A stretch of DNA of 64,000 bases from Rhizoclosmatium globosum (Eukaryota; Chytridiomycota; Chytridiomycetes; Chytridiales; Chytriomycetaceae). Below, one piece after another: positions 20,988 to 32,600 of the stretch. The notes beneath the pieces are model-generated. The model was not told the DNA's origin. It did not search any database and saw nothing but the letters and a program-made list of their open reading frames with translations. The stretch spans positions 248,001-312,000 of the forward strand of contig MCGO01000031.1 of NCBI GenBank assembly GCA_002104985.1, read 5' to 3'. The stretch's first letter is position 1. Each line of letters opens with the position of its first letter. Both the position numbers and the translations under genes were made by a program.

Positions 20988-21171
20988 ACGTACACACATA
21001 ACTATTGAACGCTTTCAATCATTTCAGTCATACATTGCGAGCCCAAAATAAATTCCATTTAGCTATAATTAATCGGTATTTCTAGGTATCTTTAACCATA
21101 TTCTCAGTTCTTGATATCACCCTTGAATCTTCCTTGCAATCAACCCCAAAAAGTGTTTCAACAACCTTCGG

Positions 21172-23283
21172 ATGCATGCTCCACTATCCGCCGAGGAACA
21201 TCAAACGATGCGGGTCGATGGCCTCTTCTTCCGCCGTCTCTTCCGCTTAATGTCTCTGTCCGCCACAACATCCAGTGAAACAGAAGTGCTTGTGGATGCC
21301 TTTCCCCACCGCCACTTGCAATCAGTTCCTCGGATCATTGCGCTTTTGATTGCAATCTGTGCGCTTGCGGAAGTGTTCGTCTACCTATGTATGTACCCGC
21401 TTACAGTCTGTTTGAGAGTTTGACATCAACCTTGCACAGCTGGAACCCGAGTCTCTGAAATCTACCCGGCACTCGCATCGAAAGACTTTAATAAGTTCAT
21501 AAGCGTGGTCGTAACTTGTATCGTGCTGTACATGACGTATACAGCTATCACTGTGGCTAAAGGTTGGACGAAAGGCTGTTTGGCGTTGACGATCCGGAAT
21601 CAGCTTACGAAACTTCTGCATGGAGCGTATGTCAAGAAAAACAATCTCTATGATATTACGAGAATGTGTTTAGACGCTTCAGTGATTAGCGCTGACAAGA
21701 AGGATGTGCCTGAACTGGTGTTTGGGGATAGTTCGGATATTGAAGAAAACACACGGTTGCTGTCAAGAAATAGTGAAGATGATGCTGGCGTCGAAAGGAA
21801 GTTGACTTTGGATAATCCGGACCAAACCATTGCCAATGACATTGACAAGTTTGGGGAGATGGTCGCTCAAATAATCACAGAAACCATCACACTGCCTGTC
21901 CTCCTCGTTTACTATACAGTCGAAACCTATAGAGTCACTCAATCGATCCTGAGTCCGATCCTGATTGCCGTATTCTTCTTTTCGTCTTGGTGTATCTGCA
22001 GAATCGCCATGAATCCTGTGGTTCCAGCTGTCTATGCGAAAGAGAAACGTGAGGGAGATTTCAGATTCACTCATGTACATGTTCGAACGGAAGCAGAGTC
22101 GATTGCGTTTATGCATTCTGAATCAACGGAACTCAGGCGTCTGAATGTACTTTTGCGCGACGTAATCCGTGTTTCGTTTGTTGTTATTGGACGAAATGTG
22201 CCACTCAAGTTTGTGACTGAAGCGACAATGTACCTTTCTAGTGTACTCACTTATTGTGTTGTGGCTATTCCAGTGTTTGATGGAACGTTTGACGATAAGA
22301 CGGAGGCAGAGATTTCTGGCATTGTTGCCAAGAACTTGTTTGTGTGTTTGTATTTGATTCATCAGTTTACAATCTTGACGAATCTTTCGGAATCGTGAGT
22401 TTTAGCTTCCTCACATTGTTGTCACATTTCTAATCTTATTTCAAGTCTCACAAAGCTTTCTGGTTACACTACTCGTATCGCACTTCTTCTTGAATCTTGC
22501 GATAAGTTTGACGCTGTGAATACTTTGCCCAAAACAACATCTCCTCGACTGGAAAGTCTGGATGTTCCGGAATCACACACGAACAATGATATCCTTCTTA
22601 CAGTTTCGAACTTGAACCTACCTAACGTTCCATCCACTCCTTCTTTCTCATTCACGATTTCTCGATCCCGTCACACTTTAATTACTGGCCCCTCTGGATC
22701 TGGCAAATCTTCTCTCCTCCGAACACTCGCTTCTCTAACTCCTCAAAGAGAATACCCACCGTCGATTCACTACCACGCGTCACTACTTCCTGCTAATGGC
22801 GACGAATTCCACCCCTCTAAAGTCATGTTCTTGCCGCAACAAGGCTTTATTGTGCCTGTACCTACAGACTCCACAAATCCGCTTGATCCTCTAATTTCTC
22901 AGATTGTATACCCACTTCCAGACAATTCAAACTCCTGTCTGCCCCAGCTTCCATTGCAAAAGTTGCATGAAATCCTCGAGGCAGTTCGTCTTACGCATCT
23001 TATCGAGCGTTGTCTTGCACTTGCGACAGCTCGTGGAGGTGATGGATTCGTGAATAGTCTTTCAGGCGGAGAGAAGCAGCGATTGGCGATTGCAAGGGTT
23101 TTGTTCTGGAAGCCTGAATTGTGTTTTGTTGATGAAGGATTATCAGCAGTGGATGAAGCTGTTGAAGAAAGCTGTTGGCGCGAGGTTATGAGTGTGGTTG
23201 GAACTGTTGTTGCTGTTAGACATGGAAGTGGAGATGGAAAGCGAGTGGAAGGGTTGTTTGTAAGCAAGGTTATTGTTGAATGA
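21172..23283 (+). CDS. peroxisomal ABCD-family half transporter
   Basis: Three exons, with introns at 21389-21439 and 22395-22445. The transmembrane half carries the ABCD hallmarks: LDNPDQTIANDIDKFGE and an EEA-like loop (RTEAESIAFMHSESTELR). The nucleotide-binding half has Walker A GPSGSGKSS (about 22688-22713), Q-loop MFLPQQGFI, signature LSGGEKQRLAIAR (about 23056), Walker B ELCFVDE and H-loop VAVRH. The product should sit in the peroxisomal membrane and, as a dimer, import fatty acids or acyl-CoA for beta-oxidation. Walker B is followed by GLSAVD where ATSAVD or CTSAVD is usual. No frame break is seen. Confidence 0.85.
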
Positions 23284-23360
23284 AGTATCAGAATAAAATA
23301 GATTTATCCGACCTTGTTTAACCATTTTATCAAAGTTATAACCAAAGAAAAATAGATCTT

Positions 23361-25948
23361 TCAGCCAACAACAACTCCAAATGACACACTGGAAGGATCT
23401 CCGCCTCCAACTTCGTCGAACAATACCACTTCGACATCATTCCCTTGAACATCTTCAATCCAGGCCACAGGAACGTTATACCAAGTTTGCGAGGGATATC
23501 CACACCCAGATGCGCAGGTTTCACCACCATTCGATGCGGAATCAGGGAACTTGCAGGGAACTTGGGTTCTGCATTCTGCTTTCAAGTCCAATATCGGCCA
23601 ACGGCGTTTCCATTCACGTACGCAAGACCACGTGTCATGGTACCTAGGAATAATACGAATGCGGTAATTGGAGGCAATTGTATTACTGTTGGACTCTTGA
23701 ATGACTGTTCACTTGTAGCCACAAAACTGTCTGTAGCTTCTTCGAGCATCCTCAAAAGAGTTTTCTTTGAGAATCTGATAAGGTGCCAAACCAGGGGAGT
23801 ATTGCTTGACGGAAGAGAGGAGTTCCATTTCGTTTGGACTTTACTGCCAAGATGGTACTACGAAATTAATATTAGTAAATCCTATCATCCAAATTAGGTA
23901 AAATACCTTCTTTTCTTCTCCTTGAAGTCCAATTTGATGAACCCATTCTCCGTTTGACAAGTCAACTCCATCCACAACCACAGGCCCCAAGATGCCCTTT
24001 TCAACTCTTTCCAGAAACGCTCCAAAGTTCCATATACCGGCAACACTAACAAGTATGGCAAGCTCGTGTGTCTCCGCCGTTTCAATTCCTTCAACTGGGA
24101 GCTCAACAGGTTTGGCAGGAATCTTCCCAGCGCTTAAACCAGCCTCTAAATCAAGAATAACACCTGAATGTATTTTCTTGCCGTCCAAGAATACATGTGC
24201 AACGTCCTCTACGCGTCCAAGATAGATTCGAGCTTGCTTTTTTTGATGGAAATTCCACGATAGACATACCACAAGTAGTCAGAGCGATCGACTGTGGTTC
24301 TGATTTGTTCCAGTGGTTTTGAGAGGTGATTGCAGCACTTGAGTTGAAGATTCCGATGGGTTCGACGATATGTGAAATTGATGACGGGGAGAGCAGTAGA
24401 TCCGTTGATTCTGGACGCGAGCGGATGCTTGCAAGGCTAAGGTAGCATCTTGCGTTAAAATCGATGGCTTAATAGTAACAGTACAGAAGAGAAGTCGTAG
24501 GCCATCCTTGTCATTTAAGTAGAGAGAGACAGACCAATGTGGCAACGTAATTTGCTTTCCCTCGAACGTGATGGTCACATCATTGGTTGCATCCATGTTC
24601 GACAAGAAGACCAAAGCACGTGTTTGTAAGTCCCCATATACTTGTGCTTCAGTATATGCAACTCCGAGCGAAATGTCAACGGGTTCATTTGAAAGCAATA
24701 AACCTTTGTGGTTGTTCAATACGTGATGAAATTCGGCAAGGTGATTATGTTTGGGGTTGTTTGGAAACCCAAACTCAGTCAAGGGAGCTTCGTAATCATA
24801 GGATGTGGTCTTGAAATCCGATCCCCACCGTCCGAAATTAGTTCCACCATGCCACATATAATAGGCTACATACGTTCCACCTTTCGCGATAAACCTCGCT
24901 GAAGCGTAGGCAACGTCCTCTGCAAACCGTGCATATTTTGGTTGTCCAAATTTCTGAAACCAACCACTCCACAATTCTGTAACCATAGCCGGTTGATCTG
25001 GGAACCTTCTGTGATGTCCTTCAATCCAGTTATCAGCATAAAACCCGTTCTGAGCATTAAGAACGGTTGGGACATTGTCCTGATAACACATAAACCAAGG
25101 AACACCGGCATCGAGCGATTGCGCGAATTCTCCCGCCCATTGAATATACTGTGACCCTCTTTCTCCGTGTGCCTTTTCAAAGCTGCCATATTCATTTTCG
25201 ATTTGAAGCAGAATGATGGGTCCTCCTTGAGGAGCTAAATACTCATGAACGACTTTAAGGGTCTTTTTGATGAACCGCGACATTTGCTTCATAAAGAGCT
25301 CGTTATAAGTTCGTAACTCCATTCCTGGTTTGTTGAGTAGCCAGACTGGGAATCCGCCAAAGTTCCATTCTGCGCAAACATAAGGACCGATTCGAAGAAC
25401 GACGTAAAGACCGGCGTCTTGGGCGTGTTTGAGGAATAGAGGGAGATTTGCGATACCTGTATAGTTGATTCAGTGGCAAGAACATCCAAATGGGCGATGC
25501 GGGACACACGCACTGTTTTCAAAGTCGTAAACACCTTCTTCTGGCTCGTGTACATTCCAGAACACATATGTGTCAATAGCATTATTTCCAGCAGCCTTGA
25601 TTCTTGCCATTAAAGCCGGCCAGATGCTTGGATCACTGCGCGGATAGTGAATAGTAGCAGTGAATAGTAGCTCTGGCTTTCCATTGATAGTGATTGCGCG
25701 ACGGGTATAAGACACGTTTTGTGGAGTTGGTGGTGGGGAAAGCGGAAGGAGTGGCGTTCCGGCTTCCGTAGCGAACGAGACTCGACGAATTGGTTCCAAA
25801 GGAGCATTTGAGAGACAGGTTAAACTAAGAAGAAGGATTGCGACGAATGTGAAGATTCCGGAAGCAATTCTTGGAGGGCGGTGCAGGTATGTACGGAATC
25901 TCTGGTACGCATCGCTCTGGGTCCAAGAAGAGGCTTAGATTCATTCAT
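23361..25948 (-). CDS. GH35 beta-galactosidase, plant-type architecture (several frame breaks)
   Basis: Starts near ATG 25948 (MNESKPLLGPR). An N-terminal membrane anchor (about 25860-25800, FTFVAILLLSLTCLS) precedes the catalytic barrel. There is one intron at 25457-25513, then RIGPYVCAEWNFGGFPVW, the acid/base QIENEYGSF (about 25190) and the nucleophile VTELWSGWF (24959-24983). Downstream are the jelly-roll parts PLEQIRTTVDRSDYLWY, a further intron near 23862-23910, GLAYVNGNAVGRYW, and a C-terminal Cys-rich GCGYPSQTWYNVPVAW typical of plant enzymes. At least five one-base frame switches occur (about 25910, 24450, 24315, 24235, 23592), most at A or T runs. Likely role: removing terminal beta-galactose from glycans or plant polysaccharides outside the cell. 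Confidence 0.78.
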
Positions 25949-26286
25949 GCCTGTGACTTCCTTTGTTTGGCTGGATGTGCCAGACTGCATGATTCTCATG
26001 CTTTCTGCACCAATGATTTTAATGAACGTTTCGAAATAACCTTCCAACAATAAATCATTAAGCTTGTGATAATAAGAAGTCAAGGCTTCAATCAACTATG
26101 AAGATCAAATTGGCCGTATTGAACAATGGAGAGGGAGGAGAGCGCTTTCTGCGGGAAAAGCACGAACCTTCAGTTCCCCTGGTCTTTCAAATGGGTCGAA
26201 AAGCTACTTGATTCTTTCGAGTCTGGTTTAAGATTAAATGCCCTATTGCCTCCTTTTTGTTCCTTGTTTCAAACTTTTGCATCTAT

Positions 26287-27583
26287 ATGGCAACAACTCC
26301 TGAAATCAACAGAGCTTACCAAGAGTACGTTACAAAAGTCGAGCAAACAGTCAATGATAAGCGCATTGCCTGGCAACCTTCTTGGACCCTGCCTTATGTG
26401 AGTGGCTGACGTTCTCCAATCTCCTCCTGTTAAACTGACCGGTACTCTGCATGAAGCTCATCTCCATGACTGTCGCTAAACGTCTTGTCTATTCCGTGCG
26501 AAATAATGTTGTGGCTGGCAAGTTAGTCTTGTCGAATTTCAAGCAACCCAAGCCTATCCATGTGGGTATCAAACAAGTCAAAGTTCCTCGCCGAAAGGAC
26601 TACTTGCTCTTTGATATGGATACTTCTCAGGCAGAAGGAGTCGTTCCGGGAGAATGGTGTGACTCGAGTGTTAAGTTTGACCCATGCCATCCTGCTGAAA
26701 AGGTTGTGTTATACGCTCACGGAGGAGTTTACATTGGAGGTAGTCGTAAAACTCATCGACAATTGACGTGGAGAATTGCAAAGGATGCTGGTGCACGTAT
26801 CCTCTCAATTGACTATCGTTTGGCCCCTGAACATAAGTTCCCTTTGGCACTTCATGATATGCTCTCGTGTTATCTATACCTGATTGATCCACCTGCTGGA
26901 ATGCCTAAATACCAACCAGAGCAAATCTTTTTTGCCGGGGATTCGTCAGGAGGAAATCTTGCTCTTGTAACTGCATTGTACATTCGGGATCACTGTGACA
27001 AGATTCCATTACCTGGAGGATTGATTCTCTTGAGTCCTTGGCTTGATATAACTCAGTCTTCTCCGTCTTTGTTCTCAACGCAGTCTCAGACGTCTTACCG
27101 TCTCGCAGTTTTGACAAAAAGCATCTTGGCCCAGAGGACTCAATTTATCACGTTCCATCGCATTTGCCCATCACAGATCCCATGATTTCGCCACTTTTCG
27201 CAAAGGAGATTTCTGAAAAGCCCTTGCCTCCGGTGTTAATTCAAGTTGGATCCTGTGAACGGCTGCACGATGAAGCTCTCCGATTATTCTCAGAACAGTT
27301 TCCAACGTCTCAAATTCGGATGGAAATTTATGATGAGTTGCTTCACATGTTCCACATATTTTGTATGGTTCAACCGTTAGCGCGGGAAGCTGTAAGAAAT
27401 ATTGGAAGATTCGTGAAAGATGTAGGAAGCGACTCAATGGTTAGAAGCAACGATAGAATATCGGCGAATTTAAAATTCAAGGGAAGTGAGGAAAGGTTCA
27501 CAAAGGTTCCATTTGGGTCTTGCGAAGAATATTTGAAACGGCAATGGATGGAAGTGGAAACCGTATTGAATCAAAGCGGATAA
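26287..27583 (+). CDS. alpha/beta-hydrolase of the hormone-sensitive-lipase family
   Basis: Exon 1 starts at ATG 26287 (MATTPEINRAYQEYV). The intron is 26398-26456 and exon 2 continues in frame. Motifs in order: oxyanion YAHGGVYIGG, nucleophile elbow GDSSGGN, acid VGSCERLHDEA, and base DELLHMF. This is the HSL/GDXG esterase set that hydrolyses short esters or neutral lipids. The frame shifts once near 27068 at a T run; after that FDKKHLGPEDSIYHVPSH leads into the C-terminal part to 27583. The break is probably a sequence error because both catalytic residues downstream are intact. No signal peptide is seen. Confidence 0.75.
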
Positions 27584-27713
27584 CAATAAACACATCTATT
27601 TTGTGTTATTCGAGAATAGATTATTTAATTTGACAGCATCACGATGACACACAACCACCACCTGTGACGCACACCAACACACACCGACCCCACCCAAAAA
27701 AAGCGCAAAAAGG

Positions 27714-28022
27714 ATGATCGCACATCGCACCCTCTTCCTCGTTCGCCCTCGTTTCGCCCGAGCCGCCTCGACATCGAATGTTGGTTTCTGGGGCCCAATG
27801 ACATTCGCGGGCGTCAACTGGGTCGGCAAAGGCGCCCTTCCATTTGGCTTCAGCAACCGCGCCGTCTGGTACTCGTGCTTCACCGTCATTTCGGCCGTGC
27901 TCTTCTCGATCCCCTTCGTAAACCTCGAAATTAACGTCGTTGATGCCCGTCCTGACGCCAGAAAGAAGCAGAAGGAGCTTATTGAAATCATGAAGGGAGA
28001 AACCTCAATGAAGTTGGATTAA
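27714..28022 (+). CDS. small mitochondrial membrane protein, COX7C/Cox8-like
   Basis: An intact 102-residue frame. The first about 19 residues (RTLFLVRPRFARAAST) are Arg/Ser-rich without acids, a typical mitochondrial presequence. One membrane segment follows (WYSCFTVISAVLFSIPFV). The layout GALPFGFSNR, then a TM helix and PF, resembles cytochrome c oxidase subunit VIIc/Cox8. The C-terminal charged tail (ARKKQKELIEIMKG) is longer than usual, so another small respiratory-chain subunit is possible. Confidence 0.45.
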   Translation: MIAHRTLFLVRPRFARAASTSNVGFWGPMTFAGVNWVGKGALPFGFSNRAVWYSCFTVISAVLFSIPFVNLEINVVDARPDARKKQKELIEIMKGETSMKLD

Positions 28023-28123
28023 GCTTGTCTCTGTTTACTTGAGGGCGGACTACTTTTGGACGCTTCATACCAAACCCATCAATAAACTTTGCCAGCTATG
28101 GGTCATTTATTGAGTGAGTGCAT

Positions 28124-29281
28124 TTATGCCTTTACAAAGGTATCGACGAATGCCTTGAGCATCAAATACAAATCGGCAACGTCTCCCAACACTCGAATCC
28201 AGTTGATTCCAAACGCAAGGTACACGGAGCACTCAACAATCTGGTTGATTGCCCCCAAACAGTCTCCAATAACTCCTCCGATAACTCGGTTCACGTATCT
28301 TCCCATTCCGACTGTAATGTAAATGGAAATGATCCATGCTGCAACTTGCTTGACAAAGTAATCTTGGGAGGAAGGAACCGCAAAAAGCGCTGCTGCAACA
28401 AGAACAATCGTGGAAATAGTTGCCATAATCATACGTGTCGTTGTGACAGTGAGAAGAAACTCTTTTCCAGCAGCGGATGCATTTTCCACATACTTGTATC
28501 GCCACAAGAGGTATGTACAGCTCCATCTTGCCAACACATGCGCAGAAATCAAAATTCCAGAAAGGTGTGCAAGTTTGTACACATGCGCCAACAGTTGAGG
28601 ACCATTTGGATGAGCGAGTGTGGTCGAGACAACAGGAACCAGTTCAATCGTATCAATCAAGTAAGCGACCCCGCCAAGCTTTGTGAGCTGGAACAAAATC
28701 AATCCAAGTCCTGCAAAGGTTCCGTTCGCTGAATCACGCATGATCTCAAAATGCTCTCACGCTTCCAACCACCACCGAATCCATCGCACATATCAGCGAG
28801 TCCATCTTCATGAAATGCACCAGTGAATCTGATTGTTGCCATGGAGTAAATAACTGCAGGAATGATTGTGCTTCCAGGAAAGAGGTAGTATGCGAGCGAG
28901 AACCAAAAGACTCCGAAGGCGCCAACAATAACTCCAATCAATGGGAAATACATTGTTCCGAGAGAGAGCCAGTACATGGAGTGGTTCACCCAACGGGGAA
29001 CTGAGAGGCGGGTAAAGAACATGACGGCGAGTAGAAGGCCGTGAGTTCCTGATTTCAATAAAGAAGGTTAGAACGTAGTTTAGTTGTGTTGGGCACATGA
29101 GTGCTTGAGATGAGTACCTGAACGGCAAAGCTGGACGACTTTTCTTCCTTTGGAACCTTTGGCTCGGGCTTCACATCAGCCGCAGATGGCGCCGAAGCGT
29201 TGCAGGAACTGCCGGAGTGCCATGGCCGTGTACGTCTTTCGGCGCAGTTGCATTGGCAGTGGTTGATCCGTGTCCTGTCAT
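28124..29281 (-). CDS. CobS-type adenosylcobinamide-GDP ribazoletransferase (cobalamin synthase)
   Basis: The catalytic signature GAFHEDGLADMCDGFGGGW (about 28765-28815) and the following MRDSANGTFAGLGLILFQL match bacterial CobS almost residue for residue. The C-terminal membrane motif RVIGGVIGDCLGAINQIVE matches CobS GGQTGDTLGA. The N-terminus MFFTRLSVPRW is also typical. CobS joins the lower-ligand nucleotide to cobinamide, the last nucleotide-loop step of vitamin B12 assembly, and is an integral membrane protein. One frame switch near 28745 (T run) separates the two halves. An intron (about 29058-29106) joins an N-terminal extension that may start at ATG 29281, where the frame is again uncertain. 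An intron in a eukaryotic context argues against bacterial contamination. Confidence 0.8.
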
Positions 29282-29418
29282 GTTTTCTTTTTGTTTGGAT
29301 TGTGGTCACACCAGCCTTCTATTCCATTATTAATATAACTCAAAACAGTTTATTCAATATCACGTATCCAAAAGAAACTCTCCCAAACTTCACTGCCACT
29401 CGTTTAGGAATTCCTTGT

Positions 29419-31805
29419 TCATCTTGGTTGCAGTGAGGTCACATTCAAGAAATCTCCATCAAACTTCAGGAAAGTACCATTAGGCAATGGAACAGAACGT
29501 GTGCTAACAATACTGGCTTCACCCGGAACAGTAGCGTTCGTACAATCAGGATCAATCACCACAACCAAAGCGAACGTCTTTGTGGGACTCCAAACTTGCC
29601 ACTTTGCATGAAATTGATTCGGAAGAGTGGTCTGAGCGTTGGCAGGGAACAAGTTCGTCTGCGTGAACACGAGGTTGTCGGGATTGAGCACGCGAAGGCA
29701 AACTGTCGCGTTCCCAGCGGGAGCTGGAATCAACACACGTCCTGGACCAAGTAGAGTCATGTTTTTATACGCGTGGAAGTTCCAAGACCAACTTTGGGGA
29801 ACAGGGGAATCGAACTGGTCTTGGATAATGTACTGGTTCGTTCCACGGAAGTAGATTATGCTGCGTGTGGCTCTTTAACTTGTTTTGTACCATAACCATC
29901 GTTGTATGCATTCACAGCAGTTCCAGTCACGGCATCATATTCATTCGAGGTGTACCACTGTCTGATGGATCCAGATGCAGAGAAGCTGTTGATGGTTTGT
30001 CCTTGGTCATTGGTGAGCGTCACTCCACCAGATTGTGCTTTCGTCTGCTTCCGCCAATTGTAATGCTGAGCAGAGCCATAATAGTCGTAATAACCACTCG
30101 CAATTAGGAACGATTGGTTTCGGTGAGATAACGTGAATGCTAACTGATCTGCATTATTATGGTTTCCAGATCCCAATGGAGCAGCACGGAAGTATAGGGA
30201 GGTACGATTCGGGCTGAAAAGAGTAGAATGCATCGCGACCCATCCAATTTGCTTCAAGTGAATACTGGGGGCATAACCAGCCGCTTTCATAGCAACATCC
30301 GTCAACTGAGGAATGGAGGGGAAGGGGGCCGCCCAGATATGACCATTGTAGCGGTCGTCGAGCATTGCATTTGTGTTCAAACGATCACAATACCATAGGT
30401 ACAAGTTCTTCTGCGATTGAGTCAAGATTGATGATGTATCAGCAAGAACGCGAGCTATCAGAGAACCGCAAATAATTGCTTTGTACACTGTTGCATCCAT
30501 TTCACCACTGTCACCGAACCCAACTCCGACTGTAGCGGCATACGGGGGAGCAAAATAAACAAACTGGATTGGCCAGTTGCGAATCCATTGTTTTCCAACA
30601 ACATTCAAACCAGTCGCGCTGCTCATCCAGTTCCACCGTTGTGGGGAATCTGTCGCATCAAAGAATGCATACCCCAAGCTGTTTCCAAAGCCACCATCTT
30701 CTGTACTCCAAGTACTGTAGAGAGCAATGTACATTGGTAGAGTGTCGTTCAGCCATTTTTCAGCTTCGGGGAACTCTCCAGCCATAGCAAGGGCAGTGCA
30801 GGACAGAAATCCGAGAGTGTTGGCGCCGTGAGAGTCATATGGATAAACCAAAAGGCTCTTGACTTCAGCTCCATTGTTGTATACTTGTAATCCACGAGCT
30901 CGGATGGTGTTGACGACAAGTGTCCGTTCTGCTTCAGTTAAATTCTGTTTGATGACATCATATGCCATTGACAACGAGAGCATAATGTCACGATTGGCTT
31001 GGTCCTGGCTAGCGGCTCCCGTCATTCCCGTGACATTGTAGCTGGCGATGGATAGAACCCGTCGACGTAATTCCGTGAAATGAACGAGATTACTTGGATT
31101 GAACCACAAGGACCACGAGAAGTTGTAAATGGCCAAAGTGAGTGCTGAAATATCATTAGCCGTCTTTGACAAGAAGGCGGCCCATTCCGGAGAGCCTGGC
31201 GGGAATGACGCGGATGTCAGGTTGGAATCCGGCATAAGAGTTGCGTTGTTCATTCTGATGAAGTAAAATTCCTCATTCTTGATGCGAGTCGGGAATCCAA
31301 TTCCTGAAGGCGACGCGAGGAATTTTGTTCGAGAAATCCCGCTTGGGAGAAGTCGAGGACGGGCAGACACGGAAACTTTCGATGCAAAGTCTGGTGCAAG
31401 AACTCCAATGAATTCGGCACCATATAAAACTTCGAAGGTGCGGTTCGCGCTGGTAACATTAACGCCGGCCTTATTTTTGATGACGCGCCAAGAGTAAGTG
31501 GTATTGGTTGGAATCTCAAAAGGAACTGTGAAGAAGTTGTTGGTGAGATCTTTGAATGACCACGTTTGATTCGCAGACCAGATGTCAAGTCTATAAATTG
31601 TTTTAGGACCTGTGTCGGCACCAGTCCACCAAAAGGACGGTGGATTACTATCGAGTTTTGCGCCGTCAGAAGGGACTACTTTGATGCTGGATATGGGGAA
31701 TGATGTTTGTGTCATCCAGTCAGAAACTGGAGCTGGATATGGCTCAAGAATCGCCAAAGATGTAGTTGCGAAGAGTAAAACAAACTGTAATGCGCGAATG
31801 ACCAT
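29419..31805 (-). CDS. secreted heparinase II/III-like polysaccharide lyase
   Basis: Start at ATG 31805, giving a signal peptide (MVIRALQFVLLFATTSLA). The N-terminal beta-rich region (about 20-110, NPPSFWWTGAD) resembles the heparinase II N-terminal module. The middle is the alpha-toroid (DIMLSLSMAYDVIKQNLTEA, YPYDSHGANTLGFLS). The C-terminal part has the heparinase II/III motif GNHNNADQLAFTLSHRNQSF with its His/Asn cluster. There are many N-glycosylation sequons. One frame switch near 29875 separates the main frame from a C-terminal segment ending at 29419. It probably cleaves uronic-acid-containing polysaccharides by beta-elimination outside the cell; the substrate is unknown. Confidence 0.72.
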
Positions 31806-31879
31806 AATCTGTTGTAAGAAGTTAGTGTTAAGGAACATGATCGGCATGGTACATACAGAGTCCAAGTTAGAGTGAAGAT

Positions 31880-32600
31880 TATTGTTTCCGAACTGGAGGA
31901 TTGTCGCCGTTGAAATACTTGAGTTTGACAGCGGAGTTCGGCGTCTAAAAACATGTTCGGAGTTTGAATATGAGTTACGTCAGCACACATGAAAGCCAGA
32001 CTTCCATCGCTCAAATAAATAAATATCGGTGGTATAGAATGGTATATTTGATGTGATAAATTAAGATGTTATAGATACATTATCAAGGAGACTTGAAAGG
32101 AGGAGCCATTTCACAATCATTTTGATATCGATTGTTTCTCGGGCGTTGATCTCATAGATCGAGAAAGATGTTTTGGCATTAGTATCGGTCGTTTTGTACT
32201 GTAAAGAGGCTGTGCTGATCGGGGTGGTGGTAACATCCTTATTGAGACCAATTCAATAGATTGCATCATTTCCATATCTGGTTCCTCGATTCCATAAAAC
32301 TTTGGTTCGGTGTGAGGGGCCAAGCAAGGACCTGGTGATGTTGTTCATTAGTTGTTTAGCTGAGTAAGGAGCCTGAAGCCAACAATGCGGTCTCTTACCC
32401 ATCGCATGCGCTACAGCGAAAAAGTCTAGGATGGATAATGCGGTGGCAGACAGAGGTGAGTGTGTTGACTTTGGTATCATTTTGGGTGGCTGTGAGGTAG
32501 TAACTTTAAACGATTATCGTATTAAATATAAGAAACAAACTAACGAAACCAAAGAAGAGAGGGCGAGAAATTTGTCTTTGGAAACCCATTTCAGTTTCAG
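31880..32600 (-). other. intergenic region with weak minus-strand exon-like pieces
   Basis: Between 32480 and 32117 the minus strand has two short frames with a possible 39-nt intron (gtaaga...cag, about 32362-32400), and 31880-32014 has a 40-residue frame. None shows a recognisable domain and I cannot join them into a gene. The plus strand at 32458-32501 is a diverged copy of 34840-34883. Confidence 0.3.
32458..32501 (+). repeat. diverged 44-bp repeat, upstream copy
   Basis: It resembles 34840-34883, with about 35 of 44 bases identical (shared core ttttgggtgg). The two copies flank the Crinkler NTPase gene. Confidence 0.45.

Noticed and set aside
26500..26525. gttgtggctggc inside the esterase gene, identical to part of the array leader motif
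   Set aside because: Here it encodes VVAG in the middle of an exon and lacks the second block, so chance is likely.
28124..29281. Bacterial contamination as the source of CobS
   Set aside because: The gene sits between eukaryotic genes, appears to have an intron, and has base composition like its neighbours. The final word needs read coverage data.
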